Below, in pieces: positions 1 through 7,523 of a stretch of DNA of 8,244 bases. This stretch comes from an uncultured Burkholderiales bacterium. Lineage in GTDB: Bacteria; Pseudomonadota; Gammaproteobacteria; Burkholderiales; Burkholderiaceae_C. Numbering within the stretch: the first letter of the stretch is position 1; every line of letters begins with the position of its first letter. Below the pieces are notes generated by a model, which worked only from the letters and a program-made list of their open reading frames with translations, made no database searches and had not been told where the DNA came from. Position numbers and translations under genes: made by a program. The stretch lies in the NCBI GenBank assembly GCA_903953985.1, contig CAJBLW010000279.1:1-8244 (forward strand), written 5' to 3'.

Positions 1-1
1 C

Positions 2-1786
2 AGTGCACGCGATTTGATTTTGGCCGCCATCGCCGACCAGCCCTTTGACGTGGCCAGCCACATCGCCCAACTGACCCAAATGGTGGACAGCCTGTGTATC
101 GGCCCGAGCACCGCCAGCATCGTCGATGCCGCTGCCGACCGGGGCATTCCAAGCATTCGCCTGAACGATGGCAACCTGGTGCAACTCGGCTATGGCCAGC
201 GCCAGCGCCGCATCTGGACCGCTGAGACCGACCGCACCAGCGCCATTGCCGAAGGCATCTCCAAAGACAAGGACCTGACCAAGCAGCTGCTGAGCATGTG
301 CGGTGTGCCCGTGCCCGAAGGCCAGATCGTCGACAGCCCGCAAGCGGCCTGGACAGCGGCACAGGACATTGGCCTGCCGGTCTGCGTCAAGCCCACCGAT
401 GGCAACCATGCCCGGGGGGTGTCTTTGGAATTGTCGCGCCAAGAAGACATCGAAGCGGCCTATGGCATTGCCCTGGCTGAAGGCAGCGAGGTCATCGTCG
501 AACGATTTATTTTGGGTGAAGAGCACCGCCTGCTGGTGGTGGGCGACCAAGTGGTGGCGGTCAACAAAGGCGAAACTGCCAGCGTGGTGGGCGATGGCGT
601 GCACACGGTGCAACAACTCATTGAGCTGCAGATCAATTCCGACCCGCGACGGGGCGAAGAAGAAGATTTCCCCCTGGACACCATCCGCCTGGAAGACCAC
701 ACCACCTCGGTGCTGGAGCTCAAGCGCCAGGGCCTGAGCGCAGGCAGCGTGCCCGAGGCGGGTCGTTCGGTGCTCATCATGCGCACTGGCAACATGTCGA
801 TGGACGTGACCGACCTGGTGCACCCCGATGTGGCCGCGCAAGCCGTGCTGGCCGCGCGCGTGGTGGGCCTGGACATTGCGGGGGTGGACCTGGTGGCGCA
901 AGACATTGCCAAGCCCCTGGGGCCGCAAGGCGGCGCAGTGGTCGAGGTCAATGCCGGCCCGGGCCTGCTCATGCACCTCAAACCCGCCACGGGTCAGCCC
1001 CGCCCGGTGGGCCAGGCCATTGCCAAACACCTGTTCAAGCCCGAAGACAACGGCCGCATTCCGGTGGTGGGCCTCATGGGCGATGGCGACACCACACAAC
1101 CTGCGCAATTGCTGGCGTGGCTGTTGCACTTGTTGGGGCTGCACACCGGACTGTCGTGCGCCAACGGCTTGTTTTTAAACCAACGCCAACTGCCCACCCA
1201 AGACGGCATGGATTGGGCCCAAGCTCAGCGATTGCTGATCAACCGGGGGGTGCAAGCGGCCGTGTTTGAAAGCGATGCCCGCCACCTGCTGGCCCAAGGT
1301 CTACCCTATGACCGTTGCCAGATTGGCATCGTCACCCGCATGCCCCGCGCCACCGGTCTGGACGACCTGTACCCTGGTGGGGATGAAAAAATGCCGGCCT
1401 ACATCCGCACCCAAATCGATGTGGTGCTGCCCGAGGGCACGGCGGTGCTGAATGCCGCCGATCCCGAAGTTGCAGCACTGGCGGATTACTGCGATGGGAG
1501 TGTGCTGCTCTATGCCGACGATGAGCACAACACCCGCCTGCAAACACACCGCAGCGCAGGTCATCGCGTAGGTTTTTGGCGCGAAGGCCAGCTGGTGCTG
1601 GCCCAGGGCGCCAAAGAACACCTGGTGTTGTCGATCCATCGCCCAGCCGTGGCAAGGCTTTTGAAAACGGGCAGTTTGAACACCAGCGACATGCTGGTGG
1701 CCGCCTGCGCAGCCTGGGAACTGGACATTGGCACCGATCTGATCAAAGCCGGGATCAAAAGTTATGGCAACTTGCCCACCGCTTGA
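2..1786 (+). CDS. cphA': Cyanophycin synthetase-like protein CphA' (5' end outside window; degenerate, C-terminally short)
   Basis: The frame is open at the left edge, so the start lies upstream; alignment with the neighbouring cphA suggests about 115 residues are missing, giving a full protein near 710 residues. What is seen: the end of the N domain (I-G-P-S-T-A-S), then an ATP-grasp domain with K-P-T-D-G-N (389-406) and a V-E-V-N-A-G-P-G metal-binding segment before position 975. The Mur-ligase part begins with I-P-V-V-G at 1058, but the Walker A segment reads G-D-G-D-T-T (1079-1096) where cphA has G-T-N-G-K-T-T, so the lysine is lost. The protein stops where cphA goes on into its Mur C-terminal domain. 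Family knowledge: CphA' partners of CphA occur in Cupriavidus, and cyanobacterial CphA2, also shortened, joins beta-Asp-Arg dipeptides using one ATP site. Inference: the arginine-adding activity is absent; the protein is either CphA2-like or an accessory subunit. It is probably co-transcribed with cphA 44 bp downstream. Confidence 0.85.
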   Translation, partial: SARDLILAAIADQPFDVASHIAQLTQMVDSLCIGPSTASIVDAAADRGIPSIRLNDGNLVQLGYGQRQRRIWTAETDRTSAIAEGISKDKDLTKQLLSMCGVPVPEGQIVDSPQAAWTAAQDIGLPVCVKPTDGNHARGVSLELSRQEDIEAAYGIALAEGSEVIVERFILGEEHRLLVVGDQVVAVNKGETASVVGDGVHTVQQLIELQINSDPRRGEEEDFPLDTIRLEDHTTSVLELKRQGLSAGSVPEAGRSVLIMRTGNMSMDVTDLVHPDVAAQAVLAARVVGLDIAGVDLVAQDIAKPLGPQGGAVVEVNAGPGLLMHLKPATGQPRPVGQAIAKHLFKPEDNGRIPVVGLMGDGDTTQPAQLLAWLLHLLGLHTGLSCANGLFLNQRQLPTQDGMDWAQAQRLLINRGVQAAVFESDARHLLAQGLPYDRCQIGIVTRMPRATGLDDLYPGGDEKMPAYIRTQIDVVLPEGTAVLNAADPEVAALADYCDGSVLLYADDEHNTRLQTHRSAGHRVGFWREGQLVLAQGAKEHLVLSIHRPAVARLLKTGSLNTSDMLVAACAAWELDIGTDLIKAGIKSYGNLPTA

Positions 1787-1830
1787 AACGTCGCCCCTCG
1801 CCACCCTTCTCCCCCCTGGAAACATCCTTC

Positions 1831-4410
1831 ATGCAAGTCTCCCGTATTCGCGCTTTGCGTGGCCCCAACCTGTGGAGCCGACACACTGCCATTGAAGCCA
1901 TCGTCAGCTGCAAGCCCGAAGACAGCGGCCTGTCGGCACAGCACCCGATCGAGCAGCAACTGCGGCGCATCTTTCCCGCGGTCGGGCCGTTTGATGGGCA
2001 GCGCCCAGGCGAGGCCGTCACGCTGGCCCATGCATTGGAAAAAGTCACCCTGAGCCTGCAGGCGCACGCTGGCTGCCCGGTGTCTTTCAGCCGCACCATG
2101 CCCACCGAAGATCCGGGCGTTTTTCAGGTGGTGGTGCAATACACCGAAGAAGTGGTGGGGCGTTTGGCGTTGAGCCTGGCCGAGCAACTGTGTCAGGCCG
2201 CTGCAGCAGGTGCCGGCTTCGACCTGGAAGGCGCCATCGCGCAATTGCATGAACACGACGAAGATGTGCGCCTTGGGCCTTCGACAGGTTCCATCGTCGA
2301 CGCCGCCATGGCACGCGGCATCCCGATCCGCCGCCTCACCGATGGCAGCCTGGTGCAATTTGGCTGGGGCGCCAAGCAGCGGCGCATTCAGGCTGCAGAA
2401 ACCGACACCACCAGCGCCATTGCCGAATCAATCGCACAAGACAAGGACCTGACCAAAAGCCTGCTGCACGCTGCAGGCGTGCCCGTGCCCATGGGACGCC
2501 CGGCCAAGAGCCTGGACGAAGCCTGGGCCATTGCCCATGAAATCGGTCTGCCGGTCGTGGTCAAACCCCAAGACGGCAACCAGGGCAAAGGGGTCTCGGT
2601 CAACATCACTGCACGAGAGGCTTTTGACAAAGCCTATGCCACCGCTGTGCGTTACGGCACCGTGCTGGTGGAAAAGTTTCTGCCCGGTCACGATTACCGC
2701 CTGTTGGTGGTGGGCGACAAGCTGGTGGCCGCCGCAAGGCGCGAGCCGCCGCTGGTCGTGGGCGATGGCAAGCACACCGTGCGCCAATTGGTCGACCTGG
2801 TCAATGCCGACCCACGCCGAGGTGAAGGTCACGCAACATCGTTGACCAAAATCCGTTTTGACGACATCGCCATCGGCCGCCTGCATGCGCAAGATCTGGA
2901 GCCCGAGTCGGTACCCGCCAAGGGCCGGCGGGTGATTTTGCGCAACAACGCCAACCTGTCCACTGGCGGCACCGCCACCGACGTGACCGACGAGGTACAC
3001 CCCGAGGTCAAAGCCCGCGTGATCGCGGCGGCACAAATGGTGGGCGTGGACATCTGCGGCGTGGACGTGGTTTGCGAATCGCTCTCGCGTCCGCTCGAAG
3101 ACCAAAACGGTGGCATCGTCGAACTCAACGCCGCACCGGGCCTGCGCATGCACATCAGCCCCTCGTTTGGCAAAGGCCGGGACGTGGGCAATGCCGTCAT
3201 TGACCTCATGTTCCCGGGCGGTGGCCATGGCCGCATTCCGGTGATTGCCGTGACCGGCACCAACGGGAAAACCACCACCGTGCGCTTGGCCGCTCACCTG
3301 CTCAAAGCACAAGGCCTGCGCGTGGGCATGACCAACACCGACGGGGTCTACGTCAATGGCCGCCAGACCGACTCAGGCGACTGCAGCGGCCCGCGCAGCG
3401 CCCGCAACGTGTTGATGCACCCCGATGTGGACGCCGCCGTGTTCGAGACCGCCCGAGGCGGCCTGCTGCGCGAGGGCCTGGCCTTTGACCGCTGCCAGGT
3501 GGCGGTGGTCACCAACCTGGGAGCAGGCGACCACCTGGGCCTGAACTACATCACCACCCTGGAAGATCTGTCGGTGCTCAAGCGGGTGATTGTGCTCAAC
3601 GTGGATCCCAAGGGCATGGCCGTACTCAACGCCAATGACCCGGCCGTGGTGGCCATGGCACGGCACTGCCCTGGCGATGTGACCTTTTTTGCGCTCGATG
3701 GCAACCACCCCGTGCTGGCCACGCACCGCGCTCAGGGCAAGCGCGTGGTCTATGTAGAAGACGGCGCCATCGTCGCCCAAAAAGGCAAGCAGGTGTTCCG
3801 CATCCCCCTCAGCCAAGTGCCGCTCACACGCCAAGGCCAGATCGGTTTTCAGACCGAGAATGTGTTGGCAGCGGTGGGCGCAGCTTGGGCAGTCGACGTG
3901 CACTGGGTAGCGATTGCGCAAGGCCTGGCCACATTCATCAGTGACATCCAAGGCGTACCCGGTCGCTTCAACCTGTTTGACTACAAAGGCGCCACGCTCA
4001 TTGCCGATTACGGACACAACCCGGACGCCATCCAGGCCTTGGTGCAGGCGGTGGAGAACATGCCCGCCAACAAGCGCGTGGTGGTGATCAGCGGTGCAGG
4101 TGACCGGCGCGACCAGGACATCCGCGACCAGACCCAGATTCTGGGCAAAGCTTTTGACGAAGTGCTGTTGTACCAAGACGCTTGTCAGCGCGGTCGCGAA
4201 GACGGCGAGGTGATCGGCTTGCTGCGCGAAGGCTTGCAAGGCGCGTTGCGCACCACCCATGTGCAAGACATCCAGGGTGAGTTCAATGCCATCGACACCG
4301 CCCTGTCGCGCCTGTCACCGGGTGACCTGTGCCTGATCTTGATCGATCAGGTTGAAGAAGCTCTGGCTTACATCACCGAAAAGGTCAAGGCCAGCAACGG
4401 GGCCGATTGA
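1831..4410 (+). CDS. cphA: Cyanophycin synthetase CphA, full length
   Basis: CphA makes cyanophycin (multi-L-arginyl-poly-L-aspartate) without a ribosome in the cytoplasm. The ATP-grasp domain adds Asp to the backbone and the Mur-ligase domain adds Arg to its side chain, each using ATP. The 859-residue product matches the family's usual size (about 850-900). Seen in order: N domain about 1-160; ATP-grasp about 161-465 with K-P-Q-D-G-N-Q-G-K-G (Lys245, Lys253), the N-L-S-T-G-G loop (375-380) and Glu431/Asn433 for metal; Mur-ligase core from 470 with Walker A G-T-N-G-K-T-T (476-482, Lys480), E-T-A-R-G-G (539-544), V-T-N (560-562), D-H-L-G (567-570) and N-A-N-D-P (600-604); Mur C-domain with G-R-F-N (711-714) and D-Y-G-H-N-P (726-731). 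The ATG at 1831 was chosen because family homology (M-Q-V-S-R-I-R) begins there; the frame stays open further upstream but overlaps cphA'. A weak GGA lies 10 bases before the ATG. Confidence 0.96.
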   Translation: MQVSRIRALRGPNLWSRHTAIEAIVSCKPEDSGLSAQHPIEQQLRRIFPAVGPFDGQRPGEAVTLAHALEKVTLSLQAHAGCPVSFSRTMPTEDPGVFQVVVQYTEEVVGRLALSLAEQLCQAAAAGAGFDLEGAIAQLHEHDEDVRLGPSTGSIVDAAMARGIPIRRLTDGSLVQFGWGAKQRRIQAAETDTTSAIAESIAQDKDLTKSLLHAAGVPVPMGRPAKSLDEAWAIAHEIGLPVVVKPQDGNQGKGVSVNITAREAFDKAYATAVRYGTVLVEKFLPGHDYRLLVVGDKLVAAARREPPLVVGDGKHTVRQLVDLVNADPRRGEGHATSLTKIRFDDIAIGRLHAQDLEPESVPAKGRRVILRNNANLSTGGTATDVTDEVHPEVKARVIAAAQMVGVDICGVDVVCESLSRPLEDQNGGIVELNAAPGLRMHISPSFGKGRDVGNAVIDLMFPGGGHGRIPVIAVTGTNGKTTTVRLAAHLLKAQGLRVGMTNTDGVYVNGRQTDSGDCSGPRSARNVLMHPDVDAAVFETARGGLLREGLAFDRCQVAVVTNLGAGDHLGLNYITTLEDLSVLKRVIVLNVDPKGMAVLNANDPAVVAMARHCPGDVTFFALDGNHPVLATHRAQGKRVVYVEDGAIVAQKGKQVFRIPLSQVPLTRQGQIGFQTENVLAAVGAAWAVDVHWVAIAQGLATFISDIQGVPGRFNLFDYKGATLIADYGHNPDAIQALVQAVENMPANKRVVVISGAGDRRDQDIRDQTQILGKAFDEVLLYQDACQRGREDGEVIGLLREGLQGALRTTHVQDIQGEFNAIDTALSRLSPGDLCLILIDQVEEALAYITEKVKASNGAD

Positions 4411-4423
4411 CCCGGGCGGGGAC

Positions 4424-5605
4424 TCAAGCCACCGGATTCATGAACAAGGCCAGTGCCACACTGGCCTTGAAAGCCACCACCCAAAACCACCATCGCCACA
4501 CCGTCGGTGGCTGCCGCTCCACCCACCGACAAAGCAGGCCACCCAGCAGCAGCGACAGCAACACGGAGACCAGGACGCCCAGCACATTGGCCCACAGCGC
4601 ATCAGGCCAATACACTGTGACTGCAGCACTGACGGCCAGGCTCACACCAAAGTGGATGAGGAACACGGAATAGGACACGCCCGACAGCCATTCCAAGGCT
4701 GATCGCCAGCGAGAGACCCCAACAGCTTGGCCCCACAGCCAAGCCTCAGGCGCCGCCATCAACAGGGCCGCCACGCTCCACGCCAGCGCGATCCGCGTCC
4801 GCGGCTCCAGCCACCAGGCCACACCGCCAACGAGCACCATCAACGCACCCACCATCCCGCTGCGCAGCTGGCCTTCAGAGCCGCCCGAGCGGATGAACCG
4901 ACGGGCCTCCCAAGCGAGCAAGCCCAGACCATAAGAGCCCCAAAAATACACACCCCAATCGTCCAGATCGGTGTCCAAATTCCACCACCACAAAGAGGCG
5001 CAGACCAACCCCAACCAAAGCATACAGCGCATGGCATCTGCCCAATCCACTCCCGACCTCGCTGACTGCTTACGGGGCCAGGCTCTCACCACCACCAGGC
5101 AGAACAAAGTCATCGCATACAACTGCAAGTCAATCGCCACGTACCAAATGCCGGCCGACAAGGCCTCCAGTTTCAGCACGTGCTGCATGAGCCCAATGTG
5201 CGCCAACGCCTGGCCCCAATCGGGCGGTGCCGACAAGCTGGCATGTGCAAAGTCAGGCCTCACCCATTCGCTGACCAGCACGGTGAAGCTCAGTGCAGCC
5301 AGCAAGGGAATGGCCAGGCGCAAATAGCGCTGCCAGGCCAACTTCAGGGCTTCAGACAGCGTCAGTGACTCGTAACGCGCCAAACTGCCTGCCGTGAGAA
5401 AACCCGCACACACCAAGAAGAACTGCACCGCCAGTCGGCCATGGTCATAAAGCCAATTCACCACACTGGGCCAACCCGTGGCCACCACATCCGACATGGG
5501 CCCGTAGAAAGCCAGGTGGTGCAACACGATCAACAAGCAACCTGCGGCCTTGAACGCATCGATCAAAAAAGAACGCCCCGCAGGGCGCTGTGATGGGTTG
5601 GACAA
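4424..5605 (-). CDS. Acyltransferase-3 family integral membrane protein (OafA-like)
   Basis: This is a 393-residue, strongly hydrophobic protein with roughly ten membrane spans. The N-terminal span reads A-G-C-L-L-I-V-L-H-H-L-A-F-Y-G (21-35), carrying the His pair (29-30) at the place of the conserved histidine in the Acyl_transf_3 family. A late span holds S-Y-S-V-F-L-I-H (311-318), also typical. Members move acyl groups, often acetyl, from the cytoplasm onto surface sugars or other envelope molecules; the substrate here cannot be told. The frame has no ATG near its start. TTG at 5605 is the best upstream choice and begins 21 bases after the monooxygenase stop; TTG at 5566 (codon 14) is the alternative. 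Neither has a good ribosome binding site. A terminator-like hairpin lies between these two candidates, so the gene may be poorly expressed or expressed by read-through. Its 3' end faces cphA at 13 bp. No functional link to cyanophycin is evident. Confidence 0.82.
   Translation of the reverse strand: MSNPSQRPAGRSFLIDAFKAAGCLLIVLHHLAFYGPMSDVVATGWPSVVNWLYDHGRLAVQFFLVCAGFLTAGSLARYESLTLSEALKLAWQRYLRLAIPLLAALSFTVLVSEWVRPDFAHASLSAPPDWGQALAHIGLMQHVLKLEALSAGIWYVAIDLQLYAMTLFCLVVVRAWPRKQSARSGVDWADAMRCMLWLGLVCASLWWWNLDTDLDDWGVYFWGSYGLGLLAWEARRFIRSGGSEGQLRSGMVGALMVLVGGVAWWLEPRTRIALAWSVAALLMAAPEAWLWGQAVGVSRWRSALEWLSGVSYSVFLIHFGVSLAVSAAVTVYWPDALWANVLGVLVSVLLSLLLGGLLCRWVERQPPTVWRWWFWVVAFKASVALALFMNPVA
4445..4469. 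terminator. Perfect 11-bp hairpin at the cphA/acyltransferase convergence (possible bidirectional terminator)
   Basis: The arms 4445-4455 and 4459-4469 are exact reverse complements around the 3-base loop CCA. The hairpin starts 35 bases after the cphA stop and lies inside the last codons of the convergent acyltransferase gene. Neither strand has a T-run after the stem, so it is not a classical intrinsic terminator. It may still slow polymerase or protect both 3' ends. Stem and loop are seen directly; the terminator role is inferred. Confidence 0.4.
5565..5589 (-). terminator. Intrinsic terminator downstream of the nitronate monooxygenase gene
   Basis: On the minus strand, CGCCC (5587-5583) pairs with GGGCG (5578-5574) around the loop TGCG, extended by a G-U and an A-U pair to 7 bp. 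The stem is followed by one C and then six T residues (5570-5565). It lies about 40 bases after the monooxygenase stop at 5627, which is the classic place for a rho-independent terminator. It also overlaps the first codons of the acyltransferase frame. Confidence 0.75.
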
Positions 5606-5626
5606 GGGCGACTCAGGCAGACGCCA

Positions 5627-6580
5627 TCACAAGGCCAAACGGTTGCGGGCCGCTTGGTATTGGGCCTTGAGTTGGGCCACCAGGTCGGCTGTGCTTTGCA
5701 CGGCCTGGATCGCGCCAATGCCTTGGCCGCAGCCCCAAATGTCTTTCCAGGCTTTTTTGGCGTCACCGCCAAAGTTCATCTTGCTGGGGTCAGACTCGGG
5801 CAAGTTCTCGGGGTCCAGGCCCGCTGCACGGATGGACGGCGCGAGGTAGTTGCCATGCACGCCCGTGAACAGATTGCTCAAGACGATGTCATCCGAGTTG
5901 CAGTCCACAATGGCTTGTTTGTAGTCATCAGTAGCACGCGCTTCAAGGGTCGCGATGAACGCCGAGCCGATGTAGGCGAAATCCGCACCCATGGCTTGCG
6001 CCGCCAAAATCGCATCGCCTGTCGCGATCGAGCCTGACAATGCGACGGGGCCGTCGAACCACTGGCGGATTTCCTGAATCAAGGCGAACGGGCTTTTGAC
6101 GCCCGCATGGCCTCCAGCACCCGCAGCCACAGCGATCAGGCCATCTGCGCCCTTTTCGATCGCTTTGTGTGCGTGCTTGTTGTTGATGATGTCGTGCAGC
6201 ACCACGCCCCCGTAACTGTGGGCGGCCTCGTTGATTTCTTCGCGCGCACCCAACGAGGTGATGATGATCGGCACCTTGTATTTGACGCACATGGCCATGT
6301 CGTGCTCCAGACGGTCGTTGCTCTTGTGCACGATCTGGTTGATGGCAAAGGGTGCGGCGGGCTTGTCCGGGTTGGCCTTGTTATAAGCCGCCAAGGTTTC
6401 TGTGATTTCGATCAACCATTCTTCGAGTTGCGCAGCAGGACGGGCATTTAAAGCGGGCATGGAGCCGACGATGCCGGCCTTGCACTGCTCGATGACCAGC
6501 TTGGGATTGCTGATGATGAACAGGGGCGATGCGATGGCGGGGAAAGGCAAATTGGCCAGAACGGGGGGCAGCTTGGACAT
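5627..6580 (-). CDS. Nitronate monooxygenase / 2-nitropropane dioxygenase family flavoprotein
   Basis: The 317-residue protein is an FMN-dependent TIM-barrel of the NMO family (PF03060 type), which oxidises alkyl nitronates such as propionate-3-nitronate; related members act as NAD(P)H:quinone or enoyl reductases. Seen: an N-terminal P-x-I-A-S-P-L segment (14-20) like the family's P-I-x-x-x-P-M, a G-A-G-G-H-A-G motif (154-160) with His158 in the place of the family's A-G-G-H-x-G active-site loop, and a flavin-phosphate region made of G-S-I-A-T-G (183-188) and G-A-D-F-A-Y-I-G-S-A-F (198-208). The usual glutamate before A-G-G-H is replaced by glycine (G-A-G-G-H). The ATG at 6580 has an excellent AGGAGA site just upstream. 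The gene is followed by an intrinsic terminator and preceded, across a 242-bp gap, by an acyl-CoA dehydrogenase fragment on the same strand, which suggests a fatty-acid-metabolism setting. The exact substrate is uncertain. Confidence 0.9.
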   Translation of the reverse strand: MSKLPPVLANLPFPAIASPLFIISNPKLVIEQCKAGIVGSMPALNARPAAQLEEWLIEITETLAAYNKANPDKPAAPFAINQIVHKSNDRLEHDMAMCVKYKVPIIITSLGAREEINEAAHSYGGVVLHDIINNKHAHKAIEKGADGLIAVAAGAGGHAGVKSPFALIQEIRQWFDGPVALSGSIATGDAILAAQAMGADFAYIGSAFIATLEARATDDYKQAIVDCNSDDIVLSNLFTGVHGNYLAPSIRAAGLDPENLPESDPSKMNFGGDAKKAWKDIWGCGQGIGAIQAVQSTADLVAQLKAQYQAARNRLAL

Positions 6581-6584
6581 GAGG

Positions 6585-6590
6585 TCTCCT
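6585..6590 (-). promoter_or_regulatory. Shine-Dalgarno site of the nitronate monooxygenase gene
   Basis: The minus strand reads AGGAGA followed by CCTC and then ATG at 6580. This is a near-consensus ribosome binding site with short spacing and it fixes the start of the gene. It is the strongest such site in the window. Confidence 0.85.
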
Positions 6591-6710
6591 GAAAAAATAT
6601 CGGTCTATTGTGAGAGAACAAACGAATCAAAAGGTGTCGGCGCGGAGACAGGAAATGGATTTCACCCACTTCGAGCCCTTCAAGGCAAGCCACTCAAAAT
6701 CACCACCCCA

Positions 6711-6796
6711 GGGATCTTTGCAGGCATCCCGGGCAAAGACCCGGGATCCATGCGCCGTTTGATCTGCAGAGATGGATGCCGGCTTAAGTCCGGCAT
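6711..6796. repeat. REP-like intergenic palindromes (two GC-rich hairpins)
   Basis: In the 242-bp gap between the dehydrogenase fragment and the monooxygenase gene, hairpin one pairs ATCCCGGG (6726-6733) with CCCGGGAT (6740-6747) around CAAAGA. Hairpin two pairs ATGCCGG (6776-6782) with CCGGCAT (6790-6796) around CTTAAGT. A third, mutually exclusive pairing is TCTTTGC (6715-6721) with GCAAAGA (6733-6739), extended by GGG/CCC across one bulged A. The phrase around hairpin two (GGATGCCGG...CCGGCATGACA) resembles a dispersed repeat I recall from many proteobacterial genomes; copy number cannot be tested here. Hairpin two lies 27 bases past the dehydrogenase stop and could also help end its transcript. 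Confidence 0.65.
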
Positions 6797-6822
6797 GACA
6801 ACAAGCGGCACTCGCCCACCGA

Positions 6823-7523
6823 TCAAAAAGCGTCGAGCGCCATCGCTGTCACGCTGCCTGCACCTTCGACGATGCTGTCGCGGATGCCGGGGGCTTTGGA
6901 CAAAATGTGGTCGGCGTAAAAGCGGGCGGTGGTGACTTTGGCGGCCATGAAGGCAGCATCTTGGGCCTGTGCCTCGGGTGTGAGGGCCACCAGCAAGGCA
7001 CGGCCCATTTGCCAGCCCGCCATCAGATTACCGGCCAGCATCAGGTAAGGCACGCTGCCTGCAAACACGTCATTGGGGTGGGCTTTGGTGTTGCCCGCCA
7101 CAAACTCGACCACGTCCACAAAGGCTTCGCGGGCAGCTTTGAGGCGACGGGCCACGGCCTGCGCGTCGGCGTTGCCCGAGGCAGCGAGTTCGCTTTCGGT
7201 CTGGGCCACTTGCGCGGCCAAAGCCTTGGCAGTTTGGCCACCGTCACGCGCGGTCTTGCGGCCCACCAGGTCGTTGGCTTGGATGGCAGTCGTGCCTTCG
7301 TAAATCGTCAAAATTTTGGCGTCGCGGTAGTACTGCGCTGCACCGGTTTCCTCAATGAAGCCCATGCCGCCATGCACCTGCACGCCCAGGCTGGTGACTT
7401 CCAGGCTCATCTCGGTGCTGTAGCCCTTGACCAGCGGCACCATGAATTCGTAGAACGCCAGATTTTGTTTGCGCACCTCGGCATCGAGGTGGTGGTGCGA
7501 GGCGTCATAGGCCGCAGCGGCCG
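6823..7523 (-). pseudogene. Acyl-CoA dehydrogenase, C-terminal fragment, copy A (N-terminal part missing)
   Basis: The fragment encodes the last ~233 residues of a long-form (about 600 residues) FAD-dependent acyl-CoA dehydrogenase of fatty-acid beta-oxidation. Seen: the helix following A-A-Y-D-A-S-H-H-H, then F-Y-E-F-M-V-P-L-V-K-G, V-H-G-G-M-G-F-I-E-E-T-G, and I-Y-E-G-T-T-A-I-Q with the catalytic-base glutamate codon at 7297-7299. After that comes a roughly 125-residue extra C-terminal domain of the Acyl-CoA_dh_C type (V-F-A-G-S-V-P-Y-L-M-L-A-G-N-L) ending at the TGA at 6823. Reading upstream, the frame passes the alanine-rich centre at 7523/7524 and hits TAA at 7539-7537, which is the antisense of copy B. 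The substrate- and FAD-binding N-terminal domains are therefore absent. A GTG at 7476 could start a 217-residue product, but it has no convincing ribosome binding site. A working enzyme is very unlikely from this piece alone. Confidence 0.85.

Noticed and set aside
1576..1830. Upstream extension of the cphA frame into cphA'
   Set aside because: The frame is open, but it overlaps real cphA' codons, its translation has no family resemblance, and the known CphA N-terminus begins at ATG 1831.
2428..4266. Long open frames on the minus strand opposite cphA (2428-3312 and 3373-4266)
   Set aside because: They are antisense shadows of a GC-rich gene: His/Ala/Val-rich, with no recognisable domain, while the + strand carries a fully conserved protein.
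4424..6580. Idea that the acyltransferase and monooxygenase form a cyanophycin-modifying system with cphA'/cphA
   Set aside because: They lie on the opposite strand, have their own terminator structure and belong to families with no known role in cyanophycin metabolism; proximity alone is not enough.
6602..6630. Possible minus-strand promoter for the monooxygenase (TTGATT, 17-bp spacer, TAGACC)
   Set aside because: The -35 is good, but the -10 matches the consensus at only three of six positions, so it is too weak to list as a feature.
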